Assembly (NCBI GenBank): GCA_958299035.1
Contig: CATQJL010000316.1
Span: 9,022,347-9,086,346 of the forward strand
DNA: 64,000 bases
Direction: 5' to 3'
DNA from: Cylicocyclus nassatus
Lineage: Eukaryota > Nematoda > Chromadorea > Rhabditida > Strongylidae
Numbering within the stretch: the stretch's first letter is position 1; every line of letters begins with the position of its first letter. This document shows positions 35,205 to 47,438 of the stretch, one piece after another. A program made the position numbers and the translations under genes. Under the pieces are notes generated by a model. The model did no database searches and was not told where the DNA came from. It saw only the letters and a list, made by a program, of their open reading frames with translations.

Positions 35205-38200
35205 ATGCGCTGGCTGCAATGGACTTTGTTGGTACTTCTACTATTAATTAATGGTATGTTCTTTACTTCAAGTTGTGTAAACACTTTTTGTAAAAAAAAA
35301 ACCAAAGGGAATACCATTTGTGGGTCATTATTATTTCTTTATTTCTCTTGAACCTGAGCCTGTGTAACTCAGCTACAGCTTACATGCCTGAAGGCAAAGC
35401 TCAGACAAACCGTTTACTTTGGAACCCTCGCTTGCATAGTCAAAGGGGGAAGGCTCTAGTTGGGCCTTCGTTCAAGCGGCGCGTATAACAAATGGTAGAC
35501 AAATTTAACTTCAAAACTTCGTCCACTACCGTACTCTTTCCGCGGGGACAACACTCCTGTCTTCGAGTACGGTACCGGGCTAGAGTTTAGAGTTGAATTT
35601 CTCGGCCACGAGTAAATTATATGAGCTGCCGCTTGGGCAATGGTTTGGTCAAAACCTTTCAAACAAATTTTGAATACAGTCCAGGCTTTCAAATTCTGTC
35701 AAATCAGTCATACAGCGAATTTTTTTTTTCGCTTCGCTGATGGTTTAAAAATGGTCTAACATTTTTGGGTGCATCGAAATAAAAAAAAGATAAAAAAAGA
35801 AATAATCCTAATAAGATAATATGTCCAGAATGCTACGGTTCGTGCAGTAACAAGAAGGACGGACCATACTGCACCACACTGTTCAAAAATATCCTAAGGA
35901 CCATACCGATCAGTGTAAAATGCACCCATTGGGTAGCTATGTTGGACGCAAATTACTTCAGGGTAAACTACTCTTTTACTCAACATTCAACGGTTTCATT
36001 AAATTTTCAGGCCGAATTATCTCTGCCGTACGAAAAACGAACAATGGTTAGAGAATATTGCCCAGTCACTTGTGATTATTGTGGAACTGTCACTTCAGCA
36101 AGTTCAACCAGCAAGGTTGGAGATTCATACAATTGTTTAAGAAGGCTGGAACCTTCCCAGATCTTTTGTAAACTTAAACTAAGTTGAGAAAATGCATAAA
36201 TTAAGGCCATTTCGTCAACAAGTGCAGCAGCTTCTACTTCCTCATCACCAACAGTAACAGTTAATTTTGAACACTTCTTTTAGCATTTGAATTACCGGAA
36301 TTTTGCAGACAAAACCTGAAGAGCTTTTGAAAGAAATTCTGGAACATGATGCGGAATTTAGAGAACTGACTAAAGAATACGGTAAGTGAGTAGATCTTGA
36401 GGCTTAATTTTGGCATTTTTTTTTTAGATCTAAGTAAGGACCCCGAAGATGCAATAGAGCGTCATCAATTGCTTGAGTCAAGCAGAAAAGAAGTGAAAGA
36501 GCACAATGCATTATATGAAAGTGGTCAGAGCACTTATAAGATGAGCGTGAACAAGTTCTCAGTCATGGTTAGTGGGTTTGAAATATTTATAAGTTAAAAA
36601 TCTAAATAATAGCTGCAAACGTTAGAACATACTCAGAAGATATGGCGACTTGATAGACTCATTAGTCCCGCAGTACGAGTTTTTTAGAAACCGGACGAGT
36701 TAGCACCTCTAGCGCTGTCGCTTCCTCCACCAACACCTCTTGCTGATATCCCTCCTATCATGAGACGAAAGCGACAAACAGATAACAGCACAGTGGACTA
36801 CCGACAGTATATGCAGCCAGTAGCCAATCAGGTAAGAGATGCTACCGTAATCGCTTCTGTTACTGTACGAAATCTTTAGCTGGATTGTGGTGGCTGCTGG
36901 GCATTTTCCATGGCGGCGGCTTTGGAGGGATTTTTTGCTTTGAAGAGTGGGTTTTACGAGTTCTTTAAGAAGAAGGTGCATCAATATTTTCACTTTTGCC
37001 CAGATTATGATATCCCAACACTTTCCGTACAACAACTGCTCGACTGTGATCGAGCAACAAGTTCCGAATATGGAGTAAGCAATCTAGGATGCGATGGAGG
37101 CTATTTTCAGGTTGACAGATCTCCCTTTTCTTTTATCCTCTTAGATACCATATATTTTCCTTCATTTCTAGGGTAGTGATACGCATATTTAGGTGGCTGC
37201 GGAGTACTTGAAGATTAAAGGACTTACTTCGGACATGGCTTATCCTTTCAGCGGAGAGGTACACCCAAATTCCATACAAAACGAAAAAAAGTTTTCTTTC
37301 GAAAGGCACCTTCCACCCAAACTGAGGTTGCTGGGATTTTGACGCATAATAGCGGGCCAATATTTCAGTGAATGCCAAAGTCCCGGTGCAAAAGATGAAT
37401 TTCGTAGCGAAAAAAACGCATCAAAAGGTAGAAGCGGCCATATTGCTCCGCCCACCAACGGTGATGGTGGTTGGTCTAAAGATAAAAAGTCCAAAATCGG
37501 ACTACAATGCATGTAGAGTTACCAAAACCTGCCTCACTATGATTATCAGGTTTTCTACATTTCTATCTACCCTGGAGCTCGCTTACAAGTTCGTTGTCTA
37601 CAGACCACCCACATTGATGGGCGGAGCAACCTAAGTCACTTCTACTTTCCGGAGGAATTTTCTCACTTCGCAATTCATATTTTGCAGCGGCAATTGGGCA
37701 GTCTAATCAAGGGCTCCGCTATTATAAGTCATAGATACTCAGAATCCTTAATTTGTGGGCGTGCCTTCAAGGAGACAAGATGGCTCAAAATTACGACGAA
37801 AGTGGATTATTCGCTTTGTTGCATCACTAATCTTCAAAATAAGCCTACTGGGTTTCTTTTTTGCATAAATAGCGCGATACTACACTTTATACTATGCTGT
37901 CTAATGAGCTCCATCCAAAGTCAGAATTACTAGTTGAAGCTTCAGTCATCTACCACATGCCAGCTCTCTTCGCCATCAGCTTCACCAAAAATGAAGAGGT
38001 TTGATGCCGGATATGTCATACCAAACAACGCCACTATCGCGGCAGCCTTGGACAAAGTAAGAACTATTTCTCCATGCTTTTGCCGCCACTATGATGATAT
38101 TAATATACGGCTCTAGGCTATGGAGGAACGGGTACGAAAAGGACCTGTTGCTGTTGGAATGGCGGTGAATACAAATATTTACAGCTATTCTGAAGGTAAG

Positions 38201-39680
38201 TCTAGCTTAATTCAATGGATAATGTCACGGGTCGGGACGACTCCGCGAGAAGTTGTGTGGACAAAAAAAAACTATAGGTTTCGTAATGATTTCCATGTTC
38301 CGTTTTCTTTAGACCTGGGCATTGTTTATAATCTTGAATCTTGAATTTTAATCTCTCACCTTATAATCTTAATCACGACGAAATTAAACATTATCTAAAG
38401 TTTGTCAAAGGTATTTACGATGGCTTATGCGGAGCGACGATCAACCATGCGGTCGTCATTGTCGGTTTCACACCTGAGTACTGGATCGTCAGAAACAGGT
38501 GATTTTCAATAATCTTGTTATAAGAGTATTTTTGATCTTCGAAGAAATGGAAATGAAGCCAATGTATTATTTGACTAGCCTCAATCTCTACATGCGAGAG
38601 ACCAAGAAGATCCTATGTTTCAGCTGGGGAGCATCCTGGGGCGAGAGTGGTCACATTCGCATTTTACGCCATAATGGAGATCCTTGCAAGCTCACACGAT
38701 ACTGGGCGCAACCCACTGAGATTGTCTCACCTACGCAAGGACCAACAGGGCCAGGAAATGGTAATAGGAATAATGCCTATGCCTAGTAACATAATCAATA
38801 CAATCAACTTCCAGCCATTGTTGTGAATACCGACGCGACTGACACGGAGTCTACGACAAAAGATTGCTGTGACGGACAATGCTGCGACTGGTGCGATTGT
38901 GAAGATGAGGATGATGATGATGACTTTTTCACAACTGAAAGAGAGGACTCATTAGATACAACAACGCAAACAACCGCAGAAGTACGTTGTAAATAACCAA
39001 GCGAATCTGCTTCATTTGGGACAATTGGGAGGTTATGACTGTGTATGGGCGAGTCATCGCACGCAGAGACAGGGCGCTACTGCGGACGCCTGCGTCTCTC
39101 GCCTGAAGCGCAATCTCATCTCTCTTATCGTCTGCAGACTCTTCCAAGCACGCACTGTCTTGGCCAGACAAAGTTCGGTCAGTCTTTGCGCGCGCTGACT
39201 CGTTTGTAGTTGCCAGACCCACATGATTCCCTTGGTCGAGATAATCTACCCCAATTTTCGCTCAGACCGTACTCTTTGCGAGCGGACCATAGAGCCGTCA
39301 AGCACGGTACGCCAATTGTCCCGCGCGGAAATATTGCGGTATGGGCGAAATGCTGCCATCGCTCTCGGCGCAAGTGAATCTATAAGAAGTACAAATACGC
39401 AGATTACCCGGACCCTTTAAAGAGTTTAGGGTAGCTTGTCTCTCTCGCCATTTCGAACTAATGCAAGTCCAAAATTAAAAGTTATGGCTTTTCTTCTGGG
39501 GCTTGAAAGTTATCCACTAGGAAAGAAAAATGATTAAAATGTATTGAAAAGAAATTTTAGGTAACATCCAGGACAATACCGCTTCAAACTACTTCACAGA
39601 CCACAAAAGCTCCCTTGAAAACAACGAAGAAGAGCTGGCGATGGGAAATACCAGACAAATGGTACCATGGAAGAAGCTAA
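35205..39680 (+). CDS. secreted papain-like (C1A) cysteine protease, 15 exons
   Basis: Exons: 35205-35253, 35829-35962, 36011-36115, 36309-36381, 36428-36567, 36688-36831, 36880-37110, 37193-37258, ~37369-37430, ~37953-38057, 38117-38195, 38411-38498, 38624-38760, 38815-38981, 39561-39680. A signal peptide (MRWLQWTLLVLLLLIN) is followed by a Cys-rich ShKT-like module (ECYGSC ... EYCPVTCDYC), an I29-type prodomain (HQLLESSRKEVKEHN ... MSVNKF), the QLDCGGCWAFS active-site Gln and Cys, LLDCD...GCDGG, NHAVVIVGF with the catalytic His, and RNSWGASWGESGHIRI with the catalytic Asn. The C-terminal extension is acidic and Cys-rich (DCCDGQCCDWCDCEDED), then Thr-rich. The phase 0 junction into exon 9 at 37369 meets TGA, so that exon is mis-modelled or the gene is damaged there. 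The rest is coherent. The ShKT and C-terminal extensions suggest an extracellular nematode-specific protease. Confidence 0.75.
37443..37629. mobile_element. 187-bp MITE in a protease intron
   Basis: TTGCTCCGCCCA ends mirrored at 37618-37629 (TGGGCGGAGCAA). It lies just after exon 9 of the protease, the region where the gene model is weakest. Confidence 0.6.
39040..39410. repeat. GC-rich repeat inside the last protease intron
   Basis: CGCACGCAGAGAC and CTACTGCGGACGC words recur near 40730-40775 in diverged form. Located in intron 14 and without a conserved frame. Confidence 0.4.
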
Positions 39681-40212
39681 AACTGTTGTAACTGTTTTGT
39701 TTACTTATTCGTAGTAAATGTCGAATGTTATGAGAAATTTCCCAATGGGTAATTTCTTTCGTCGTTTCAGCGCTGGCGTTTTGTGTTCAGAAAAGTCCAC
39801 TCATTGAAAAACCTGACAACAACTCAAAATCACCCTCATTTTCACTTTTACGATAAAACTCAAATAATAATACCTTCTCGCGCTTGCAGCAGACTGGTTG
39901 TGAAGTGAGAGGCCGAAAAGTATTGTGAATGAGAATAGATGCTATCTACAAATGACGAAAGAGATCGTCCTTTCCTAAAATGACACAAAGACTAAGCGTC
40001 AGCGCTGTACATCATATTTATTTAACGTGCTACACTGAATTATGAGTTAAAAATTCCCTGACCATTAGTGTGGCCAGTAGGGTACCGAAGCTGAATGAAT
40101 GCGTAAACTTACGATGGTGGAATAGTATGCGTAGAATGGTCACTGAATACTAGCCGCACAAAACTGCCAAAATCTACATAAGACTACAGTCGAGTAGATT
40201 TTTCTCTCAATA
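39681..40212. other. intergenic, no gene seen
   Basis: 3' flank of the protease and AT-rich DNA. Confidence 0.4.
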
Positions 40213-40472
40213 TAGTGTGCTTACGGTGCCGAAAATATGCGGTAAAATTTGCGCGTAAACAAATAGGTACGCCTGAAATGCCGTAGATTTGCGCCCGCAA
40301 GTGATGGTATTACAGGCTGGCTATTTGTTTACGCGCAGATTTGACCGCATTTTCTCGGTACCGCAAGCACACTACACTGATTGTACTACACACTACACAG
40401 CACACTACATATTTGTTTACGCGCAGATTTGACCGCATTTTCTCGGTACCGCAAGCACACTACACTGATTGT
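40213..40472. mobile_element. 162-bp MITE with a duplicated right arm
   Basis: TAGTGTGCTTACGGT..CGAAAAT-TGCGGT at the left pairs with the inverted sequence ending at 40374 (~54-bp arms). The right arm plus its flank (TTTACGCGCAGATTTGACCG through CACTACACTGATTGT) is repeated exactly at 40410-40472, a partial tandem duplication. Confidence 0.75.
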
Positions 40473-41859
40473 GAGTAGAAAATATGGACTGTGAGACGAA
40501 GTAAAATCGGGACAGGTTTCAAGGCGCAAAATTGTCTGGCTTTGACTCACTTTCAAGAAAAACTTATGAACTGCCACAGACACCTTTTGAAATTGTGAGC
40601 AAGTTAGCTATGCATGTGATGCTATTATCTGCCAGTTTTCGAGATTTTATGGTTTCTTCTAGACAACTGAGTAAGACGAATGCGTCTAAATGGCCTATTA
40701 AAGTCATTTTAGAAGTATAGGAGATTCATCGCATGCAGAGACTGAATGCTACTACGGACGCGCTACCGCGCCCAGCCTCTGCTTGCAATAACTTGCTCAT
40801 ATTCTGCTTCACACAATTTTGTTCCCTTTCTCGGAAATCTCTATATGTACATTCATGGATTTCTATACCTGCTGCCACAAATTTGTGAAACTGAAGCCCC
40901 GAACACATACCTTTTGGTGTCTTAAAATGATTTGGCGACCCCGAAACCTTACCGTACAAAACATGCCGCAAAGTTGAGTGCAACCACGCTGCACATGATT
41001 TACGCCTGAACTCAAGATTAGTATGTTCTTTTTGCGGTTGAGACCAAAAAAGGTATTTAGATATTTTTCCCAAGGTCGCTCTTCAAAAATTTATGGAGCA
41101 AATTTCTGAACAAGCTTCAGAATAAAAGTATCATTAACAGAGCATCATCGAGAACATCTACATCTAATTCCATCTTCTTCGACTCGATTTTAGCGTCTAC
41201 AAGTTTGGTTGATCACGATTGCACAAACAAAACAAACGAACTTCGATATTAGGCGTAAATATGATGCAATCTGTGATCGCAGAGGAGCTCATTTAACCTC
41301 ACGGCTAAATTTATTTTGATAACGGTTTGCTTTGTCTGAATAAAATATACAGCTTAAAAAATGATAAGACTATAAGCCTGGGAAAGGAACTAAAGCGAAC
41401 GACAAAGTCAAGAAAATTCTAAACTTATGAGTTGCTACGATTCTGTGCAAAAAGAAGCAGAATTGCGTGGACGAGAGCATTGTGCATCTTTAATTCCTTC
41501 TACTGCCATCTTATATTCCAACATTGTAAAAAGCAGTATGCGGGTGACCTTGGAAATGAAAAGAAACTACTGCAAATACTTTCCGCTTCATCCGACTTCG
41601 CTATCCTTTTGCCGTAAACGTCGGATGTTGTGTGTCGCTGCGTATTGGTCATCTTACAGTATGTAAATCATGCAATGTTTTGCACGTTCCCGTCGTTTTT
41701 TTCTCTACAGCAAGTCACATAGTGTGTAGTAGATAGTGTCATGTGCTCCCTTCGAGTGCTCTTTCGATTGTCTACTCTTTTTCATTTGCATCGCACTACC
41801 TCTTTATTTATTTGTTCGTTATTGAAAATTTGAAAATCGTTTTGCAGTTTTGCAGCATA
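40473..41859. other. intergenic; upstream of romo-1
   Basis: 40725-40790 carries repeat debris related to 39060. A TTTTGCAG just before the ATG at 41860 could be a trans-splice acceptor. No other gene supported. Confidence 0.4.
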
Positions 41860-44800
41860 ATGCCACCCGTTGCTGCACATACCGGCGTGCCCGGCGGGCA
41901 ACCGACATGCTTTCAGAAGGTGTGCTTTCTAAATCTTAACTCTTGCTGAGGACATAAATGTGCTTTCTAAATTAATAACTCTTGCTGAGGACATAAAAAG
42001 TCCATTTTATATTTGCTCAGATACGATTGGGTTTCATGATGGGTTGTATGATTGGTGGTGCTACCGGTGTTCTTATTGGTGGTTTTGCTGGCTTACGGAT
42101 GGGCTTGCGAGGAAAGGAGTTACTCAAACAGGTGATTTTTCTTCTTATTTGATTTGTATCTTCGAACATGTTTCTGTTTTCCCTTTTGATATTTCATGCA
42201 TATTTTATTTTTTCCAACTTTCCTTTTGAAGACTCCTTGTTTTGGAGATTAGGAAATTCTCGCAGTTCCCTCAAAATGTATAGGATATTCATAAAATCAC
42301 GACGGTGCTGAGGTATCCAAAAATAAAACATTCGAAAATGAAATTTTAGAAAATGCGGTGCCGGAAAGACGTGTGCGACGCGCGCGACGTGTCATCGTCA
42401 CGATTTTACGAGTGCATTGTATCTGTTTTGGACAATATTCGAGCGAATTTGGTTTTTCTGAAAGCCGCCTCCCGCTAAGCTGCTCGGATTTTGTAGTTTG
42501 GCAGGCCCCCCAACTAAAAATCAGTGAAGTGTGGAACATAAAACGCGTCTACAAAGCTTGGAATTCGTTCCAGAGATTTGGACCCGTTTCTCCCTCCCGG
42601 CCGCCCACACATCGATTTTGTATATTCTGCATCCGCCTCTGTTATAACCATAGTATCACTAACGGATCTGCGTCTCCAACTTTAGCAGCTCTGCTGCACA
42701 CATCCAATTCCAAAATTGAGGTCTTCGGGACCGGCCATAATAATCTAGGTGACCAGCTCCTGCTATTCATGCTATCTCTGTAATTCCTCGACTTCCAATG
42801 TGCCGCAATACGGCGCGCTTTCCCACTTTGTTATTTGATGTTGCGTAAGGCGAAGTTGCATAAATCGTAGACTTCGCCTTAAAGAAGGTTCTTCCCTTTT
42901 TTTGTATGTTAGCAAAGAAACCCTTTACATCATCTTCCGCTAATTCATTTTTCACAATGAAGACTATATCTGTTCCTAGCGGATAGGTTAACACTAAGAA
43001 AACGAAAACAATCCACCTATAGTCAGTATTTCCCAGATTTCGTATTGATCGCTTTGAATTAGAAGGCTAAAGACGCTTTGCACACTTATGATCAATAACA
43101 TTATGATGATCTATGTCTTTTCTTGGACAATTTATTACTTGGAATAAAGGAGAACAAATCCTATATGTTCAAACGTGTACAAAGCGTTGTCGAGGTTCCT
43201 CATCTCAGAACAGATGGTATCTTGCTTCGAGTTTACAAGGTAATGCACATAATGTATAGGCTGCTGCATGACGAAGGCGCATTATCTTTGGGCGCGAACG
43301 CGGCTTTATTAGCCGCAGAGCGCATAAGGTGCAGGATTTACAACGGTGAGGATACGCGCGTTTCGCGTTCGCTCCCGCTCACCCAATGCTGCTTCTGCGC
43401 CTTCGTCATGCAGCTGCCTTTACATAGTTTCAAAAGAACAGAGGCAACATCAGTCGTGGGTATCATGGGTGATTTGACCGTTCTAAAATACGTCCAAACG
43501 TTTGTTGGCACCTACAGACTGACTTCTGTGTGGCATGAGAAGGGAAAATAATGTATACTGCGAATAAACAATATATACTGTGAAGTGAAGTCTTTTCTTA
43601 CGCGACACCAAATGACAAACTGAAGCGCGCCGTAATGCGGCGCATCGGAAGAGGATTTACAGGAATTACCTGGAGTAGTATGACCGGTCGGTCCCTTCGG
43701 GAAAAACGCGATTGGACAGGCGCTGTCCAGCTATCGGGTCGTTTTGAAAGTTTTTATCTTTTTTTGAGATACAATAAAAACACCTAAAATTGATAGGTAA
43801 ACTATCCAAACTATGCGACGCAGCTTTTCTTCTTTCTAGCTGCATGTTTCCAAACTGTTTCTCTTGTGTCGGCAAAATAATCCAAATTTTGAAGACTATT
43901 CGCCAATTCCAGCTCCAGTAGTTTTTCATGTTTATCTTCGATTTTGAAAAGAGTTGCGGGGTTGAACAAAGTGCAACACACTTGAAGTTATTTTTAATCG
44001 TGAAAATTCACTTACAGTAACATCATACTCAACATCAATCGCTGAACAACTTGGGTGTCATTGAATCCAGTTTTTTTCCTCTTTCTGATAGAATTTATTT
44101 TCTTCCCTGTTTTGTAAACACTTTCAAAATTCATATTCAGCGATGAGCATTTATTGTAAACTGAGGTTAAGACAATTTCTAATGCTCACGAGTTTTCCTT
44201 CCATGTGTACGTCTATGCCACTTCGCAAGATCGAGAATTGTTAGAAAATCCTTTTTGCAGTTGGAGGTACAAAAGATTTTTTGTATTACACGTTTACTCA
44301 CTCCATCCGCTGTCGAACTCTCAGAAGTACGACTCCAAGAAAGAAGGGGAAAAGCTGTCTTGAACAGTGTTTGAAACGTTTGCCTATTCCTGTTTGGCTT
44401 GATTTCATGATAGATCGAAAAGGACAAGAAGTTTTGAAACTTCTTTTATATCTCCGAAATTAGCGAGAAGGTAATCCCAGATAAGCGAGAATTTCACAGA
44501 CAGAGATTTGGCAGGGCGTCATCTTTGAAGGTTCAAAGATTCAAAATTTTTCGTCATTTATCATAGGCAAGCGTCACTCTCTTCCAGACAATGGTTGGAA
44601 CATGTTCATGCGTAGGATCATGATTTCTGCGTTTGGCAGGCTGGGAGCGTTCAAAAATTTCGTGTCGTAATGCTCACTGGTATCGCAGCCTTGTTGTTAG
44701 TTTGTAATCCAGGATCACTCCTCGAAAGTCGCTATTTTTGAATAAAAACCCGGAAGAAATTGTGCAATGGTAATGTAATTTTGTGATTTCAGACGGGTAA

Positions 44801-44867
44801 AATAGTGGCGCAATCAGGAGGTTCGTTTGGTATCTTCATGTCGGTTGCTCAAGGCCTTCGGTGTTGA
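41860..44867 (+). CDS. romo-1: ROMO1/Mgr2 orthologue, mitochondrial inner membrane
   Basis: Exons 41860-41919, 42021-42131 and 44793-44867 join in phase 0 to 81 residues, close to the ~79 of animal ROMO1. The conserved CF segment in exon 1, the IRLGFMMGCMIGGATGVLIG and FAGLRMGLRGKELL stretch in exon 2, and SGGSFGIFMSVAQGLRC at the C terminus are diagnostic. Family knowledge: ROMO1/Mgr2 is a small two-helix protein of the TIM23 translocase and inner membrane that influences lateral sorting and ROS. The GxxxG-like glycine pattern of both helices is visible. Intron 2 (2.66 kb) is far larger than other introns here because it holds transposon sequence (42721-43705). A TTTTGCAG nine bases before the ATG may be a spliced-leader acceptor. 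Confidence 0.92.
42721..43705. mobile_element. ~985-bp inverted-repeat element in romo-1 intron 2
   Basis: Subterminal blocks TAATTCCT..ACTTCC-ATG-GCCGCA-TACGGCGCGCTT at 42781-42822 are mirrored at 43622-43665, and CTTCGGGACCGGCC is mirrored by GGTCGGTCCCTTCGG near 43690. Exact ends uncertain. A 142-codon frame inside is not supported as a gene. Confidence 0.5.
43258..43419. repeat. 162-bp inverted repeat nested in the intron element
   Basis: 24-nt arms AGGC(T/A)GCTGCATGACGAAGG CGCA with one mismatch. The GC-rich interior encodes no recognised product. Confidence 0.65.
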
Positions 44868-45714
44868 TGTAGTATGTAAGCAATTTTCTATAGTCTGGCC
44901 TTTTTTTTAGATTATGACAGTGCTTCTTTCAGAGCGATAGATCTGCATAGAACATCAGAATTGTTACGTTACTAACAGTCAACTTTTTGTGCAAATTGTA
45001 TTTTTTACTTGTAGATTTGTTGTGTTTTTGATGTCGATTTGTTTCTTAGGCCTATAAATTTCTATTTTACTCACTTGTTTTTCTTTTTTTTTTGCTTTCA
45101 GTGCGCAAGTTTGCCAGTTTGTAAGACTGATAAGAGTTTTTTTACAGTCCATTTGTCATATATTTCACGCCTGTTATTTCTTTTGCACTCACAAGGGAAG
45201 GATATCTGGTGGCCATGGTCATACGCAATGATTTGTGTGTCAGAAAGATGCGCCTTTCAGTGCTGATTTCGAACACTGTCTTCCATATCTGCGAAACGAT
45301 GATCTAGAATGGAGTTATGGTTTTGTTTCATGACTAAATTGCGCTCTTGTGGAAGTTTAGAAACATCATAAGATTTTTTCTTTCCTTTTAAATGCTGAAT
45401 AAGGTTTAGATAGGTGAAATACAACAGTATTCTTTCAAGAGTTTCTTCAATAGCTTCAAAAGGTAACCTAGAACAAATTGATTTTGACTATCCAAAAGTA
45501 CGCAAATTTTCTATGAGAGAAGTTCATAACTTCACTCTGAAGATCGTTTCAGACATCGAGCCCAGAGTTAGAATCAGCGTTTCGAGGTGCATCTTACGAT
45601 ATACACCGCAATCCAAATGGCCGCGGTCATGGAGTTATCCTTTCTTTGTTAGAGAGAACAGAAGCGAATTTTTGCCATTTGCATTGCAAAGCTGCTACAT
45701 ACATTATACTTAGG
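44868..45714. other. intergenic, weak coding hints only
   Basis: An open frame 45414-45713 and an overlapping frame with ASYDIHRNPNGRGHGVI compete. No splice-consistent model or family could be fixed. Confidence 0.3.
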
Positions 45715-46600
45715 ATCAAATTGAATAAATATTTGAGTATTCGAATAAAGTATTCGAATAAAATTTATTCGAAATTCGATCTCGAAAAATATAGAATCTC
45801 GGATATACAGGGTGTCCCAAAAAAGTGTACTCACTGTTTGATTGTAAATAACTCTCTTGTAATGAAGTGTTTCGAAAAGCTTTAGGTAACATTTTGTAGA
45901 GCGAGGGCAAACTTAGTTTTACAGTAAGCAATGAATTATCAATCTCTCTTCATTACTGTAGGATTACGGTACGAACTTCGACAAGGATTTTGGGCTATTG
46001 GAGGCCATATTCTGCCTTGGAACAAAACCATCTACGGTAATGTGAGCCGCTAATTTCGAATTTGAAATTCCCGTTTTACTGTGATGTTTCTTTCCTAAGT
46101 TATCCCCTGTAAATCGTAATAACTCAATTCCCAGCATCTGTCAGAAAATTACACCGGCAAAAAAAAAACTGAAAACACTCGTAAAAAGTTGTCAGGTGGA
46201 ATCAGCATGCGCGAAAACCCTAGTATACGATTTTCAGATTTTTTGAAAAAAATTTGTTATTTGGTATATTTCACAATGGTTCCATACGCTGGAAGTTTTA
46301 GGTAATGCTACAGTAATGAAGATCGATCAATGATTTGCTCTATCTGTAAATCTAAGCTTGACCCCGCTCTACAAAATGGTACCTAAAGCTTCTCGAAACA
46401 CTTCAGTAAAAGAGAGTTATTTACAATCAAACAGTGAGTACATTTTTTTGGGACACCCTGTATTCGATATTCGCTTATCCGAAACTTATCATTTTCCAAC
46501 TTATTCGAACATTCGGGTATTCGAACTTTTTGATTTTCGATTATATATAAACATTCGAATATATATTTTCTAGTTATTCGATTATTCGACAATTACGTGT
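45715..46600. repeat. TTCGAA-rich array split by a MITE
   Basis: ATTCGAATA words at 45725-45805 continue at 46461-46600 after the element 45808-46460. Confidence 0.75.
45808..46460. mobile_element. 653-bp long-TIR MITE (CAGGGTGTCCCAAAAAA)
   Basis: CAGGGTGTCCCAAAAAA ends with inverted similarity for ~110 bp each (both continue GTACTCACTGTTTGATTGTA). TA flanks both sides. Tc1/mariner type by terminus and TA target. No transposase. Confidence 0.85.
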
Positions 46601-47169
46601 AATCTAATAAGTGTATGACTCTAGTTGCTTGTGTCACTCGCGCTCGCGCCCTTTCCCTTCCAGTTGTTTCCCTGCATTCACCCGCCATTCCATCGCATGT
46701 CGGTATTGCCAAAACCACGTTTTCGCATGGATGCGAGTGTGGTTTGAATTTGATCACGAAATCAATCAATTCAGTAATTTTAATGGATCAACTTTCTGAA
46801 GGGAATGAATACTCGATCAGGGGATTCAAAGCACGCGAGCCTTTCTAAGTTTTGGCTTCTCAAAATGTCTTTCAGATGTTGAAAGAGAGCCTGAGCACAA
46901 CAATGCTCACAAAAGAGTCAACCTGTTTGAACTAGAAGTGAGAAGCTAGAGTTCGTGTACAAGTTTAGTTGTGCATGCTGCTGGGGTACTGGCTGTTGTG
47001 AAGCGATAGGCGCGTACTAATTACAATGACTATAACGCTTACTGGTATCGATGGTAAACAAATTTTGATTGAAGGTAAGCGTTAATGTGGGCGTGAATGA
47101 GCATTTTTCTTTTACTGGTTTGCGCTCTTAACAGTGAGGACGGGAAACTGGTTTTCAGAGTGAATTAGA

Positions 47170-47280
47170 ATGGCGACTTGTATAGCTTGTGGATGTAGAC
47201 CGAGCAGAGCCGGATCTGCCATCAATTTGGTAGTATGCTTCACATTTTTGATTGCTACAGCAGCAATTATCGCTTGTTCC
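47170..47280 (+). pseudogene. possible host gene start cut by nested transposons
   Basis: After a GGTTTTCAG acceptor, an ATG opens a frame with a Cys-rich start (MATCIACGCRPSRAG) and then a hydrophobic segment (INLVVCFTFLIATAAIIAC). At 47281 it runs into the TTAA-ended element. On the far side (56883 on), if the TTAA is counted once, the frame stays open through another hydrophobic stretch (LSCILHGILTYAI). It looks like a small membrane-protein gene broken by insertion, but a donor at 47227 (GTAGTA) could also make the insertion intronic. No homologue recognised. Confidence 0.35.
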
Positions 47281-47438
47281 TTAACACGTTTCGGACCGCG
47301 AAATCGCGCGCGGCGAAAAAGAGGGTACTTTCGATGGTAAACAGCCAACAAAGGGATCTTATTTCCCAAACTGTGTGCTACATCTGTAATCAGTATGTCA
47401 GATAAGGTCGATACCCATAGTTCTGAATGAATTCGAAG

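Noticed and set aside
42358..42783. 141-codon frame after romo-1 exon 2
   Set aside because: Runs from intron sequence into the inverted-repeat element; no acceptor or family match.
43123..43551. 142-codon frame inside the romo-1 intron
   Set aside because: Spans both arms of an inverted repeat within a transposon-like element.
45414..45713. 99-codon plus frame
   Set aside because: An overlapping frame looks equally protein-like, and no splice-consistent model or family emerged; left as unresolved.
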